From NCBI GenBank assembly GCA_013322215.1, contig JAAMEZ010000032.1:1-64000 (forward strand): a stretch of 64,000 nucleotides of DNA, written 5' to 3'. Below, in pieces: positions 17,148-25,229 of this stretch. Within the stretch, counting starts at the first letter, position 1, and each line of letters opens with the position of its first letter. A program made the translations under genes and the position numbers. The notes beneath the pieces were generated by a model. The model did not search any database and was not told the origin of the DNA. It saw only the letters and a list, made by a program, of their open reading frames with translations. This stretch comes from Martinezella rhizogenes (GTDB lineage Bacteria > Pseudomonadota > Alphaproteobacteria > Rhizobiales > Rhizobiaceae).

Positions 17148-17540
17148 ATGCCATTCACCCGTATCACCCTTCTGCGCGGCAAGTCGCCGGAATATCTGCA
17201 GACACTGTCCGACAATTTCCATCGCGCCCTGGTCGAAGCCTTCGAGGTGCCGCCGACCGATCGCTTCCAGTCCATTCATCAGCTGGAGCCGCATGAACTC
17301 ATCTTCGATCGCACCTATTTCGCCAGCAAGCCGCGTTCGGACGATTACGTCTTCTTCGATGTCACGATCGGCAAGCCACGCAGCACGGAGGTCAAGAAGG
17401 CCTTCTATCGCCGCGTTGCCGAGCTTCTTGCAGACGCCCCCGGTATCCGCCCCGAAGACATCATGATCACCATCACAACGGCAACGCGCGAAGATTGGTC
17501 CTTTGCCGACGGCCGCGCGCAGATGATCGAGCAGGTCTGA
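17148..17540 (+). CDS. Tautomerase-family protein
   Basis: 130 residues starting M-P-F-T-R-I; after Met removal, the N-terminal proline is the catalytic base of the 4-oxalocrotonate tautomerase superfamily. GGAG precedes ATG 17148; the longer frame from 17055 would bury Pro1 and is rejected. It is first in a three-gene operon with a cupin (5-base gap) and DUF4865, opposite a LysR regulator. The substrate is probably a small keto/enol aromatic or quinone-like compound, which is inference. Confidence 0.85.
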   Translation: MPFTRITLLRGKSPEYLQTLSDNFHRALVEAFEVPPTDRFQSIHQLEPHELIFDRTYFASKPRSDDYVFFDVTIGKPRSTEVKKAFYRRVAELLADAPGIRPEDIMITITTATREDWSFADGRAQMIEQV

Positions 17541-17545
17541 GAGCG

Positions 17546-17941
17546 ATGCCGCAGACCACATCGACCCAAACGCCGGCCATTCATCGCGCCGGCACGAATA
17601 TGCGGCCATCGCCCGAGGGCATCGCGACGGCCTCCTTCCTGGTGGAGTCGCTCGTGGAGAACGCTGAAAACGGCGGCCTGACAGCCATGCGCTGTGCCCT
17701 TGAGCCCGGCGTTATGACGCGCTGGCATAGGCATCCGCATGGACAGATCCTCTATGTTCTGTCCGGTGTCGGACTTGCCGAACGCTTCGGCGGCCCGGCC
17801 GAGGAACTACGTGCCGGCGACTGCATCAGTTTCGCACCGAACGAGCGCCATCGGCACGGTGCGGCGCCGGAAAATGCCTTTTCCTATATCAGCATCCAGG
17901 CGGCGCAGGATGGAAGCGCCGTAACCTGGCTGGAGGAATGA
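17546..17941 (+). CDS. Cupin-domain protein
   Basis: 131 residues, single cupin barrel. Motif 1 is visible as H-R-H-P-H-G-Q-I-L-Y-V-L-S-G and motif 2 as G-D-C-I-S-F-A-P-N-E-R-H-R-H-G, giving the histidines of a metal site. It resembles small quercetinase-like or (R)-mandelonitrile-lyase-like cupins, but I would not name a reaction. Start ATG 17546 lies 5 bases after the tautomerase stop, and the stop is 3 bases before the DUF4865 gene, so the genes are tightly coupled. Confidence 0.85.
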   Translation: MPQTTSTQTPAIHRAGTNMRPSPEGIATASFLVESLVENAENGGLTAMRCALEPGVMTRWHRHPHGQILYVLSGVGLAERFGGPAEELRAGDCISFAPNERHRHGAAPENAFSYISIQAAQDGSAVTWLEE

Positions 17942-17944
17942 CCG

Positions 17945-18517
17945 ATGATCGCTATGCAGTATAATTTCTCCCTCCCCGCGGATTACGACATGGCAATCAT
18001 CGATCGCCGCATCCGCGAAAAAGGCCCGCTGCTCGACAATCTCCCGGGCCTGAAGTTCAAGGCGTACCTGACGGCAAGAAAGGGCGACGCCGTCACAGGG
18101 AGCCGGCAGAATTTCTACTCCCCCTTCTACGTCTGGCAGCAGGAGGAGGGCTTGAGCGACTTCCTCTGCGGCCCTGGCTTCCTCGCCCTGACCGAGAATT
18201 TCGGCCGCCCTCAGATCAATACGTGGATCGCCTGGCACGCGGAGACATCAGCCGACATTCGCCGCGCCGAATTCGCCACGCGCGAGGTGGTCGCAATCGA
18301 TACCGAAACATCGCTTGCCGAACTCCGCGCAAAGGAGATCGAGGCAGCGGCGCAGGCAATTTCGAACAGCGAAGCGCTCGCCTCCGTTGTCGCCTTCGAG
18401 CCGACCCACTGGACGCTGGTGCGCTTCCGTCTACTGGCCGAGCCGCCGAAAGATCCGGCCCGATCCGGTCTGCAAACCTACAATGTCGGGCACCTCTCGC
18501 TGCCAGGCGTCGCCTGA
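17945..18517 (+). CDS. DUF4865-family protein
   Basis: 190 residues, beginning M-I-A-M-Q-Y-N-F-S-L-P-A-D-Y-D-M and matching the DUF4865 pattern (Q-N-F-Y-S-P-F-Y-V-W... F-G-R-P). The family is uncharacterised but repeatedly linked to tautomerases and cupins under LysR control. No transmembrane segment or signal is seen. It is the last gene of this operon; the threonine-dehydratase gene begins 90 bases later and may be separate. Confidence 0.85.
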   Translation: MIAMQYNFSLPADYDMAIIDRRIREKGPLLDNLPGLKFKAYLTARKGDAVTGSRQNFYSPFYVWQQEEGLSDFLCGPGFLALTENFGRPQINTWIAWHAETSADIRRAEFATREVVAIDTETSLAELRAKEIEAAAQAISNSEALASVVAFEPTHWTLVRFRLLAEPPKDPARSGLQTYNVGHLSLPGVA

Positions 18518-18607
18518 AGTGTCACAGAGACAATCTCCTTGTTTTAAAGGACGGGCGGGCGCCTTATGGATGGAAGGTCTTTCTAAATCCGAAGAGTGAT
18601 CCCCCCA

Positions 18608-19579
18608 ATGGTCGATATCGCAATGATCGAAGCCGCCCGCACTCGCCTCGGCGGCCGGGCGCGACGCACACCGCTGCTCTCCTCGCCCTTTCTCGATGAG
18701 ATCGCCGGGCGCCGCCTGTTCGTGAAGGCCGAATGCCTGCAGCATTCCGGCTCCTTCAAGTTTCGCGGCGGCTGGTCTGCGGTCTCGGCGCTGGAGCCGA
18801 CCGTGCGCTCCAGAGGCGTCATCGCCTTTTCGTCCGGCAATCACGCGCAGGGCGTGGCATTAGCGGCAAAGCTGCACGGCGTCCCCTCAGTCATCATCAT
18901 GCCGACGGACGCGCCGAAGCTGAAGATCGCCAATACCCGCGCCTTCGGCGCCGAAGTCGTGCTCTATGACCGCATCAAGGAAGATCGCGACGAGATTGGT
19001 GCCCGTATTTCCAACGAGCGGGGCCTGACGCTCATCAAGCCCTTCGATGAGCCGCAAGTCATCGCCGGCCAGGGAACGACCGGGCTGGAAATCACCGAAC
19101 AGGCGGCCGAAGAAGGCATTACGGCCGCAAGCGTCCTCGTCCCCTGCGGCGGCGGCGGCCTGACCTCGGGGATCGCTCTCGCGCTCGAATCCCGCGCTCC
19201 TGGTCTCAAGGCGCGCCCGTGCGAGCCGGAAAATTTCGACGACACCACCCGCTCGCTGGCCTCTGGCAAGATCGAGCGCAATGCCGCACTGCAAGGCTCG
19301 ATCTGCGACGCCATCATCACGCCGCAGCCGGGCAACATTACCTTCCCGATCCTGAAGCGCCTCTGCGGCCCAGGCCTCGTCGTGACCGATGAGGAGGCAC
19401 AAAAGGCCATGGCGCTCGCCTTCACCCGGCTGAAGATCGTCGTGGAGCCCGGCGGTGCCGTCGCGCTGGCGGCCGCACTCTTCCACGGCAAGGATATCGA
19501 TGGCGATACCGTGATCGCCGTCACCTCAGGCGGCAATGTCGACAGGGAAGTTTTCGAGGCGGCACTGAGCCGGCAATAA
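18608..19579 (+). CDS. Threonine/serine dehydratase, PLP-dependent
   Basis: 323 residues of fold-type II PLP enzyme. The Schiff-base lysine is in G-S-F-K-F-R-G-G (about 51-58), the substrate loop is S-S-G-N-H-A-Q-G, the phosphate-binding glycine loop is C-G-G-G-G-L-T-S-G and the PLP N1 contact is in T-S-G-G-N. It lacks the C-terminal ACT-like regulatory domain of biosynthetic IlvA, so it is more like catabolic TdcB or a serine racemase/hydroxyaspartate dehydratase. I chose ATG 18608; GTG 18596 is an alternative. Confidence 0.88.
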   Translation: MVDIAMIEAARTRLGGRARRTPLLSSPFLDEIAGRRLFVKAECLQHSGSFKFRGGWSAVSALEPTVRSRGVIAFSSGNHAQGVALAAKLHGVPSVIIMPTDAPKLKIANTRAFGAEVVLYDRIKEDRDEIGARISNERGLTLIKPFDEPQVIAGQGTTGLEITEQAAEEGITAASVLVPCGGGGLTSGIALALESRAPGLKARPCEPENFDDTTRSLASGKIERNAALQGSICDAIITPQPGNITFPILKRLCGPGLVVTDEEAQKAMALAFTRLKIVVEPGGAVALAAALFHGKDIDGDTVIAVTSGGNVDREVFEAALSRQ

Positions 19580-19580
19580 A

Positions 19581-19624
19581 GCAATTCCAGGAAAAGTGTG
19601 ACGCAGTTTTCCGTCCGGAATTGC
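19581..19624. repeat. Palindromic intergenic repeat unit
   Basis: Outer arms GCAATTCC/GGAATTGC and inner arms GGAAAA/TTTTCC make a nested imperfect hairpin directly after the dehydratase stop. The pattern resembles a dispersed palindrome I recall from Rhizobium intergenic regions. Its copy number cannot be checked within one window. It could also terminate the dehydratase transcript. Confidence 0.55.
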
Positions 19625-19662
19625 GCGAAAACAGATGAGCGGAGCGGATTGTCCGCTTCGCC

Positions 19663-20298
19663 TCAATTCACGGCGCGACGATAGAGCGCCAGCGACCCGG
19701 CAAGAGCCAAAAGCGCGCCGCCACAGGCGCGCTCGAGCCATTTTGCCCCTTCCGACTTCAAGACACGGACGGCCTGCGAGCCGAAGACCGCATAGCCGAA
19801 CATGATCATGAAATCGAGCCCGGCGAAGATCGCGCCGAGCACGATATATTGCTGCATCTGCGGCACCGAGGGATCGATGAACTGCGGCAGGAAGGCCGAG
19901 AAGAAGAGATAGCCCTTGGGATTGGTGACAGCCACCATGAAGCTCTTCAGGCCGATGGCAAAGGCTGTTCCCTTCGGCTGGCCCGCGCTCGCCTGCAGGG
20001 CACCATCAATCGTTCCCTTCGACCGCAGCATCATGATGCCGAGAAAGGCAAGATAAGCCGCACCCACCCACTTCAGGGCCGAGAACCAGAACTCGGAGGC
20101 GGCCAACAGAGCGCCAAGACCGATGGCGACGGCGCTGATCAGAACCGCATCGGAAAGAACGGCACCGACCATGCCCGGCAAGGCGCGCCTGACGCCGAAG
20201 CGCGAACCGTTGGTGAGCGCCAGAAGCACGGTTGGCCCCGGCGTCGCGATACCGATGAAGGAAACGGCGGCGAAGGCGAGCAACGTGGTGAGATGCAT
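19663..20298 (-). CDS. LysE/RhtB-family amino-acid exporter
   Basis: 211 residues with about six hydrophobic segments and the family start L-L-A-F-A-A-V-S-F-I-G-I-A-T-P-G-P-T (the conserved T-P-G-P motif), then G-x-R-x-A-L-P-G. It is an inner-membrane exporter of amino acids or their analogues, such as homoserine, threonine or lysine. It is convergent with the threonine/serine dehydratase across an 83-base gap, so functional linkage is only suggestive. Confidence 0.9.
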   Translation of the reverse strand: MHLTTLLAFAAVSFIGIATPGPTVLLALTNGSRFGVRRALPGMVGAVLSDAVLISAVAIGLGALLAASEFWFSALKWVGAAYLAFLGIMMLRSKGTIDGALQASAGQPKGTAFAIGLKSFMVAVTNPKGYLFFSAFLPQFIDPSVPQMQQYIVLGAIFAGLDFMIMFGYAVFGSQAVRVLKSEGAKWLERACGGALLALAGSLALYRRAVN

Positions 20299-20385
20299 GG
20301 GGTCCCTCCTCTGGAAGGGAGGAAGGTTGCATGTGGGGCGGTGGTTAGCAAGGGGGCTTTCTTCCAGTCTGCCGCACCTCTGATA

Positions 20386-20417
20386 CCCCCCTCTGTCGCT
20401 GTCGCGACAGAGGGGGG
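20386..20417. repeat. Perfect 14-bp palindrome with 4-base loop
   Basis: The arms CCCCCCTCTGTCGC and GCGACAGAGGGGGG pair perfectly around TGTC. It lies between the LysE exporter and the downstream dehydrogenase, both on the minus strand. It is very stable but without a following T run, so it looks like a REP/RIME-like intergenic palindrome rather than a terminator. Confidence 0.65.
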
Positions 20418-20465
20418 CGCACTCTCCATCAGCTTGATCGGCGATAATTACACCACAGCCCCGCG

Positions 20466-21353
20466 CTACCCCTCCAGCCCCGCATCCTTGGCCGCCAGCG
20501 CGCCAATCGCCGACCAGTCCAGCTCTTCGCCGCCATGCGCCAGCAGGTTGAGGAACCTATCCCGCAGCAGGCTCGCCAGCGGCAACGGCACATTCAGCGC
20601 CTCGCCGGCAGCCAGCGCGAGCCGAATGTCCTTCTGGCCGAGCGGCGCGGTAAAGCCCGCCGGCTGGAACTTGCGGCCCGCGATCAACCCACCATAGGTC
20701 TTGTAGACAGGCGCGTTGAACAGCGTCGAGGTCAAGAGATCGAGATAGGCATGGCGGTCGACACCACCCTTCTCGACCAGCGCCATCGCCTCGCCAAGCG
20801 ACTCGATCACCGAAGCAATAAGAAAATTGCCGCTGAGCTTGACGAGATTGGCGGACTTCGGCTCCTCCCCGAGCACGAAGGTTCGCTGACCGATGGCGTC
20901 GAAGAGCGGCGTGACCAACCGGATGGCATCGGGCGCACCGGCCGCAGCAACGAAGAGCTTCGCCGCAGCCGCAGCTTCCGGACGGCCAAAGACGGGTGCG
21001 GCAACGAAAAGCTGACCTGACGCGGCATGTTCCCGCGTCAACCTTTCGGACATGGCGACGCTGATCGTGCTTGCCGAGATATGAACCGCACCCTTGCCGA
21101 GGCTGTCGAGAACGCCGCCATCGCCATGCACGACCGCCGACAGCGCATCGTCATGGGCGAGCATGGTGAAGACGGCCTCGCCGCCGCAAGCGTCCGCCAC
21201 CGTTGCGGCAACCTTCGCGCCCTCGCCGGCCAAGGCTTCCGCCTTGTCACGCGAGCGATTGTAGACGGTCACTTCATGTCCTGCCTTGATGAGATTGACG
21301 GCCATGGCGCTGCCCATCTGGCCCAATCCGATAAATCCGACTTTCATTGGCAT
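20466..21353 (-). CDS. NAD(P)-dependent beta-hydroxyacid dehydrogenase (HIBADH family)
   Basis: 295 residues: a Rossmann fold with G-F-I-G-L-G-Q-M-G (about 6-14), the substrate motif region (H-I-S-A-S-T-I-S) and a helical domain with the catalytic lysine in N-L-V-K-L-S-G-N. It belongs to the 3-hydroxyisobutyrate/glyoxylate/tartronate-semialdehyde reductase family; the substrate is not identifiable. A second paralogue lies at 26379. Start may be Met1 or Met3. Confidence 0.85.
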   Translation of the reverse strand: MPMKVGFIGLGQMGSAMAVNLIKAGHEVTVYNRSRDKAEALAGEGAKVAATVADACGGEAVFTMLAHDDALSAVVHGDGGVLDSLGKGAVHISASTISVAMSERLTREHAASGQLFVAAPVFGRPEAAAAAKLFVAAAGAPDAIRLVTPLFDAIGQRTFVLGEEPKSANLVKLSGNFLIASVIESLGEAMALVEKGGVDRHAYLDLLTSTLFNAPVYKTYGGLIAGRKFQPAGFTAPLGQKDIRLALAAGEALNVPLPLASLLRDRFLNLLAHGGEELDWSAIGALAAKDAGLEG

Positions 21354-21404
21354 ATCTCCTTCTCAATCCGCCTGCTTGGGGGATCGCAGGCGCTTCGCTT
21401 CAAG

Positions 21405-21436
21405 AAAAAACCCGCCGTCTTTCGACAGCGGGTTTC
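21405..21436 (-). terminator. Terminator of the pyruvate kinase transcript
   Basis: On the minus strand an 11-bp stem (AACCCGCTGTC with GACGGCGGGTT, one G-U pair) with a GAAA tetraloop is followed by TTTTTT. It is 40 bases after the pyk stop. Confidence 0.85.
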
Positions 21437-21474
21437 GGATATTTCAGGGTGCTGCCGCAGTCAGATGTCGGCAA

Positions 21475-22917
21475 TCACACGCCGGATTGGCCGTCCGAAC
21501 CGATATAGGCAATGCGCAGCATATTGGTGGCGCCCGGCGTACCGAGCGGAACGCCTGCCGAAATGATGATGCGATCGCCCGGCTTGCCGAAGCCTTCCTC
21601 GGCAACGATGCGGCAGGCATTGTTGACCATATCGTCGAGGTCAGTCGCATCGTGCGTGACGACACAGTGCATGCCCCAGACGACGGACAGACGGCGCGCC
21701 GTCTGGATGATCGGCGACAGCGCCAGGATCGGGACCTGCGGACGCTCGCGCGAGGCGCGCAGACCGGTGGTGCCGGAAGAGGTGTAGCAGACGATGGCGG
21801 CAAGCTTCAGCGTCTCAGCGATCTGGCGGGCGGCGAGCGAAATCGCATCGGCGCCAGTTGCCTCAGGCAAAGCGCGCTGAGCATAGATGATGCCCGGATA
21901 GTGCGGCTCGCGCTCGATCGTGCCGGCGATCGAGGCCATCATGGAAACGGCCTCGACCGGATAGTCGCCGGATGCGGATTCTGCGGAGAGCATGACGGCA
22001 TCGGCGCCTTCGAAGACGGCGGTCGCGACGTCGGAGACTTCTGCGCGGGTCGGAACCGGCGCGGAGATCATCGATTCCAGCATCTGCGTGGCGACGACCA
22101 CCGGCTTACCGGAACGGCGGCAGGCACGGATCAGCTGCTTCTGGATGCCGGGAACCGCTTCCAGCGGCATTTCCACGCCGAGGTCGCCACGAGCCACCAT
22201 CAGCGCGTCGGAAAGCTCGATGATTTCCTCGATGCGCTCGACAGCCTGCGGCTTTTCGATCTTCGACATCAGGCCGACGCGGCCGTGCGAAATCTTGCGA
22301 ACTTCCGTCAGGTCTTCCGGGCGCTGGATAAAGGAGAGCGCGACCCAGTCGACTTCGTTGGTGGCGAGAACGGCATCGAGGTCGACGCGATCCTTGTCGG
22401 TCAGCGCACCGACGCCGAGCAGCGTATCGGGCAGGCTGACACCCTTGCGGTCGGAAATCTTCGTGCCGGAAATGACTGTTGTGACGATGCTCTTGCCGTC
22501 GCACTTTTCGGCACGCAGCGCCAGCTTACCATCATCGATCAGCAGGCGATGGCCAGGCTGAACCGATTCCAGGATCTCCGGATGCGGCAGGAAAACGCGC
22601 GTGTTGTCGCCGGGGATATCCTGATTGTCGAGCGTGAAAGTCTGGCCGGGCTTCAAATCGACCTTGGTTTCAGCAAACTTGCCGACACGCAGCTTGGGAC
22701 CCTGCAAGTCGGCGAGAATGCCGATCGGACGACCACAGCGAGCTTCGACGGCGCGAATGCGCTGGATCAGCGTGCGCATCACGTCATGGCTGGCATGGCT
22801 CATATTGATGCGGAACAGGTCCGCCCCGGCCTCATGGAGCTTCTGGATCATTTCCTCCGAAGAGGAAGCGGGACCGAGCGTTGCGAGGATTTTGACTTTT
22901 CTGTTGCGTCTCATCAA
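21475..22917 (-). CDS. pyk: Pyruvate kinase
   Basis: 480 residues. It converts phosphoenolpyruvate and ADP to pyruvate and ATP. Signatures include K-I-L-A-T-L-G-P-A-S (about 9-18), R-I-N-M-S-H (about 39-44), the metal- and substrate-binding run V-A-R-G-D-L-G-V-E and V-V-A-T-Q-M-L-E-S-M. The A, B and C domains are complete. The start overlaps the stop of the DUF1036 gene (ATGA), so the two are translationally coupled, with pyk second. Confidence 0.97.
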   Translation of the reverse strand: MMRRNRKVKILATLGPASSSEEMIQKLHEAGADLFRINMSHASHDVMRTLIQRIRAVEARCGRPIGILADLQGPKLRVGKFAETKVDLKPGQTFTLDNQDIPGDNTRVFLPHPEILESVQPGHRLLIDDGKLALRAEKCDGKSIVTTVISGTKISDRKGVSLPDTLLGVGALTDKDRVDLDAVLATNEVDWVALSFIQRPEDLTEVRKISHGRVGLMSKIEKPQAVERIEEIIELSDALMVARGDLGVEMPLEAVPGIQKQLIRACRRSGKPVVVATQMLESMISAPVPTRAEVSDVATAVFEGADAVMLSAESASGDYPVEAVSMMASIAGTIEREPHYPGIIYAQRALPEATGADAISLAARQIAETLKLAAIVCYTSSGTTGLRASRERPQVPILALSPIIQTARRLSVVWGMHCVVTHDATDLDDMVNNACRIVAEEGFGKPGDRIIISAGVPLGTPGATNMLRIAYIGSDGQSGV

Positions 22918-23459
22918 TTCTGGCTTTCTTGGCTGCCCGAGGGCTCGGAAAGCTGAACCATCCAGCTCGCCTGGCGCCCGGTGTCGTATTCCTTGAATCC
23001 CATCTTCTGATAGCCACGAGCGTAGCAGTCTTTGACACCTGGGATTTTGAATTCATTTTCCGCCACGCACATTTCGACGTCGCCCGTCCAGCGGCCGCCG
23101 CGGGCCGCATCTTCTGCGTAGAGGTAATAATAGCGGGATTGAAGCGGTCCCTCGATCAAAGTGGCGCAGGTATTGGCCGGAATCTGCCACCAGCCCTCCG
23201 TCACCCAGCCGTCCTTTCCGCGATAACCGACCGCCACACCGACGAGATTCTGCGTGCCGTTGCACGTTCGGAAATCGGCATGAGCCGCATTCGGCATGAA
23301 GAAGAACGGCGCTGCTGCAGCGAGGATGAGGAAGGCGATTCGGGCGAGCGGGCCTGACCGCTTAACGAAACGTGGCGCGACTTGGCTGGACACGGCTTCC
23401 AATTGGCTCCCGGTTATTCGTTGTTGCGTCTTCTTGCGCCGCCATCCCATGAATGTCAA
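22914..23459 (-). CDS. DUF1036 exported protein
   Basis: 181 residues: a basic N terminus, a hydrophobic export segment at about 40-60 ending N-A-A-H-A-D, then the DUF1036 domain (F-R-T-C-N-G-T-Q-N-L-V-G-V-A-V-G-Y-R; W-W-Q-I-P-A-N-T-C-A-T). Four cysteines in the domain could form disulphides in the periplasm. The N terminus before the export segment is long, so a later start is possible. It is cotranscribed with pyk, an arrangement I recall as common in Rhizobiales. No function is known. Confidence 0.8.
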   Translation of the reverse strand: MTFMGWRRKKTQQRITGSQLEAVSSQVAPRFVKRSGPLARIAFLILAAAAPFFFMPNAAHADFRTCNGTQNLVGVAVGYRGKDGWVTEGWWQIPANTCATLIEGPLQSRYYYLYAEDAARGGRWTGDVEMCVAENEFKIPGVKDCYARGYQKMGFKEYDTGRQASWMVQLSEPSGSQESQN

Positions 23460-23606
23460 CGCAACTCTAATCGATTATATTTTCTTCACGGGATGCTGAC
23501 GGCACCATGCGCCGCTCGTCATCCGATCGAAGTTGCGAACCTTGCACCTTCCATCCGCACATGCAATCAAACAAAGAGTTGAAAATTTCAATAACCGACA
23601 ATCCGC

Positions 23607-24401
23607 ATGATCGATTTCAGACCGTTTGAATTCATACCCGGCAATCGTGACAAAGGCATGGTCATTCTCGGCGACCACGCCATGCGGCACCTGCCCGCAC
23701 GCTATGGCAGCTTAGGTCTGCCGGAGGCCGCGTTTTCCCGCCATATCGCCTATGACATCGGCATCGAAAGTCTCTGCCGCCATCTCTGCGCCCGGCTGGG
23801 CGTACCGGGCGTACTCGGCGGCTTCTCCCGCCTGCTGATCGACCCGAACCGCGGCGAAGACGACCCGACGCTCATCATGAAGATCTCGGACGGCGCGATC
23901 ATACCGGGCAATCACCCGATCACGGATGAAGAATGGAACCGCCGTATCGAAGCCTTCCACCGGCCCTATCATAGGGCAGTCGACGAGACGATTTCCGCGG
24001 TCGCCGCGGCGACGGGCAAGGCACCGCTGATCTTCTCGATGCACTCCTTCACGCCGGCGTGGAAGGGTGTACCCCGCCCCTGGCACGCGAGCGTGCTCTG
24101 GGACAGCGACGAACGTGCCGTCGTGCCGCTTCTTGCAAAACTCGGCGCCGATCCCGATCTGATTATCGGAGACAACGAGCCCTATGACGGCGCCCTGCGC
24201 AACGATACGATGTTCCGCCATTGCATGATGAAGGGCATCCCGCACGCGCTGCTGGAGGTCCGGCAGGATCTGATCGGCGATGAGGCCGGCATTGTCGAAT
24301 GGGCCGACCGGCTGGCACCGATCTTCGCCGAGATCAATGCCGATCCGGCGCTGCATGAATATAAGCGATATCCTTCGCGCACCGGCCCTTATGAGGCGTG
24401 A
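23607..24401 (+). CDS. N-formylglutamate amidohydrolase
   Basis: 264 residues. Family features are seen in order: F-S-R-H-I-A-Y-D-I-G, R-L-L-I-D-P-N-R, I-P-G-N, and S-M-H-S-F-T-P near residue 148. It would cleave N-formylglutamate to glutamate and formate, the last step of one histidine-degradation route, although members outside hut operons may act on other N-formyl or N-acyl amino acids. No hut genes are nearby. It precedes DUF1244 by 27 bases. Confidence 0.88.
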   Translation: MIDFRPFEFIPGNRDKGMVILGDHAMRHLPARYGSLGLPEAAFSRHIAYDIGIESLCRHLCARLGVPGVLGGFSRLLIDPNRGEDDPTLIMKISDGAIIPGNHPITDEEWNRRIEAFHRPYHRAVDETISAVAAATGKAPLIFSMHSFTPAWKGVPRPWHASVLWDSDERAVVPLLAKLGADPDLIIGDNEPYDGALRNDTMFRHCMMKGIPHALLEVRQDLIGDEAGIVEWADRLAPIFAEINADPALHEYKRYPSRTGPYEA

Positions 24402-24428
24402 GCCGAAAAGCGAATTAAGGAGAAAGAG

Positions 24429-24734
24429 ATGACCACGCTCACCCGGGAACAAGAGACCGAACTTGAAGCCGCCGCGTTCCGACGCCTCGTTGCGCATCTG
24501 CGCGAACACAGCGACGTTCAGAACATCGACCTGATGAATCTCGCCGGCTTCTGTCGCAACTGCCTCTCCAACTGGTATCGCGAAGCGGCCGAAGAGGCTG
24601 GCCTGCCTGTCAGCAAGGACGAGTCCCGCGAAATGATCTACGGCATGCCCTACGAGGATTGGAAAAACCTGCATCAGAAAGAAGCCTCGCCTGTGCAAAA
24701 AGCCGCTTTCGAGCAGAACAAGCCGAAAGATTAA
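24429..24734 (+). CDS. DUF1244 small protein
   Basis: 101 residues, DUF1244: A-A-F-R-R-L-V-A-H-L-R-E-H-S-D-V-Q-N-I-D-L-M-N is followed by F-C-R-N-C-L and W-Y-R-E-A-A. The F-C-R-N-C-L cysteines are conserved in the family, so metal binding or redox is conceivable. AAGGAG sits upstream of ATG 24429. Likely cotranscribed with the preceding amidohydrolase. Function unknown. Confidence 0.85.
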   Translation: MTTLTREQETELEAAAFRRLVAHLREHSDVQNIDLMNLAGFCRNCLSNWYREAAEEAGLPVSKDESREMIYGMPYEDWKNLHQKEASPVQKAAFEQNKPKD

Positions 24735-24906
24735 CGCTCCCTTCACCAATTCGGCTTGACCTTGCGCGCCATTCGCGGCACGTCAACTGCCCGATCGAAT
24801 TCGAAATACCGCGCAAGCCAGGAAGCGATGTGCCGTATCGGTGACTGGCCGATCTCATCTGCGACGGGCTGCAAGCGACCCCTTTAAGACCCTTTAGGAG
24901 AAGTGC

Positions 24907-25158
24907 ATGGAAGAGAACAGCGTCGAGAACGTGGCCGCGGCGGAACTCCGTCAATTCATCGAGCGCATCGAGCGCCTCGAAGAAGAAAAGGCCGCGATTG
25001 GAAGCGACATCAAGGACGTCATGGGCGAGGCCAAGGGCCGTGGCTACGACACCAAGGCGATCCGCACCATCATCCGCCTTCGCAAGAAGGACGCGAACGA
25101 ACGCCTGGAAGAAGAATCCATCCTGCAGACCTATATGGCCGCACTCGGCATGGAATAA
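24907..25158 (+). CDS. gapR: GapR-family nucleoid-associated protein (DUF2312)
   Basis: 83 residues of the GapR/DUF2312 family: L-R-Q-F-I-E-R-I-E-R-L-E-E-E-K (coiled-coil dimerisation helix) then the basic DNA-clamp helices (K-D-V-M-G-E-A-K-G-R-G-Y-D-T-K-A-I-R). In Caulobacter GapR encircles overtwisted DNA ahead of replication and transcription forks and supports topoisomerase action and cell-cycle progression. AGGAG precedes ATG 24907. It ends at a clear terminator. Function is carried over by family. Confidence 0.92.
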   Translation: MEENSVENVAAAELRQFIERIERLEEEKAAIGSDIKDVMGEAKGRGYDTKAIRTIIRLRKKDANERLEEESILQTYMAALGME

Positions 25159-25190
25159 TCAAGGCTCTCATCGGCCTTGCGAGATGATCG

Positions 25191-25220
25191 GGAGCCGGCT
25201 TGCCGGCTCCTTTCTTTTTG
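25191..25220 (+). terminator. Terminator of gapR
   Basis: Arms GGAGCCG/CGGCTCC with a short loop are followed by TTTCTTTTTG, 32 bases past the gapR stop. Confidence 0.85.
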
Positions 25221-25229
25221 AGCGCATGA

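Noticed and set aside
21286..22956. 556-aa open frame on the plus strand
   Set aside because: Exact antisense of pyk and the neighbouring dehydrogenase start; pyk has full family signatures.
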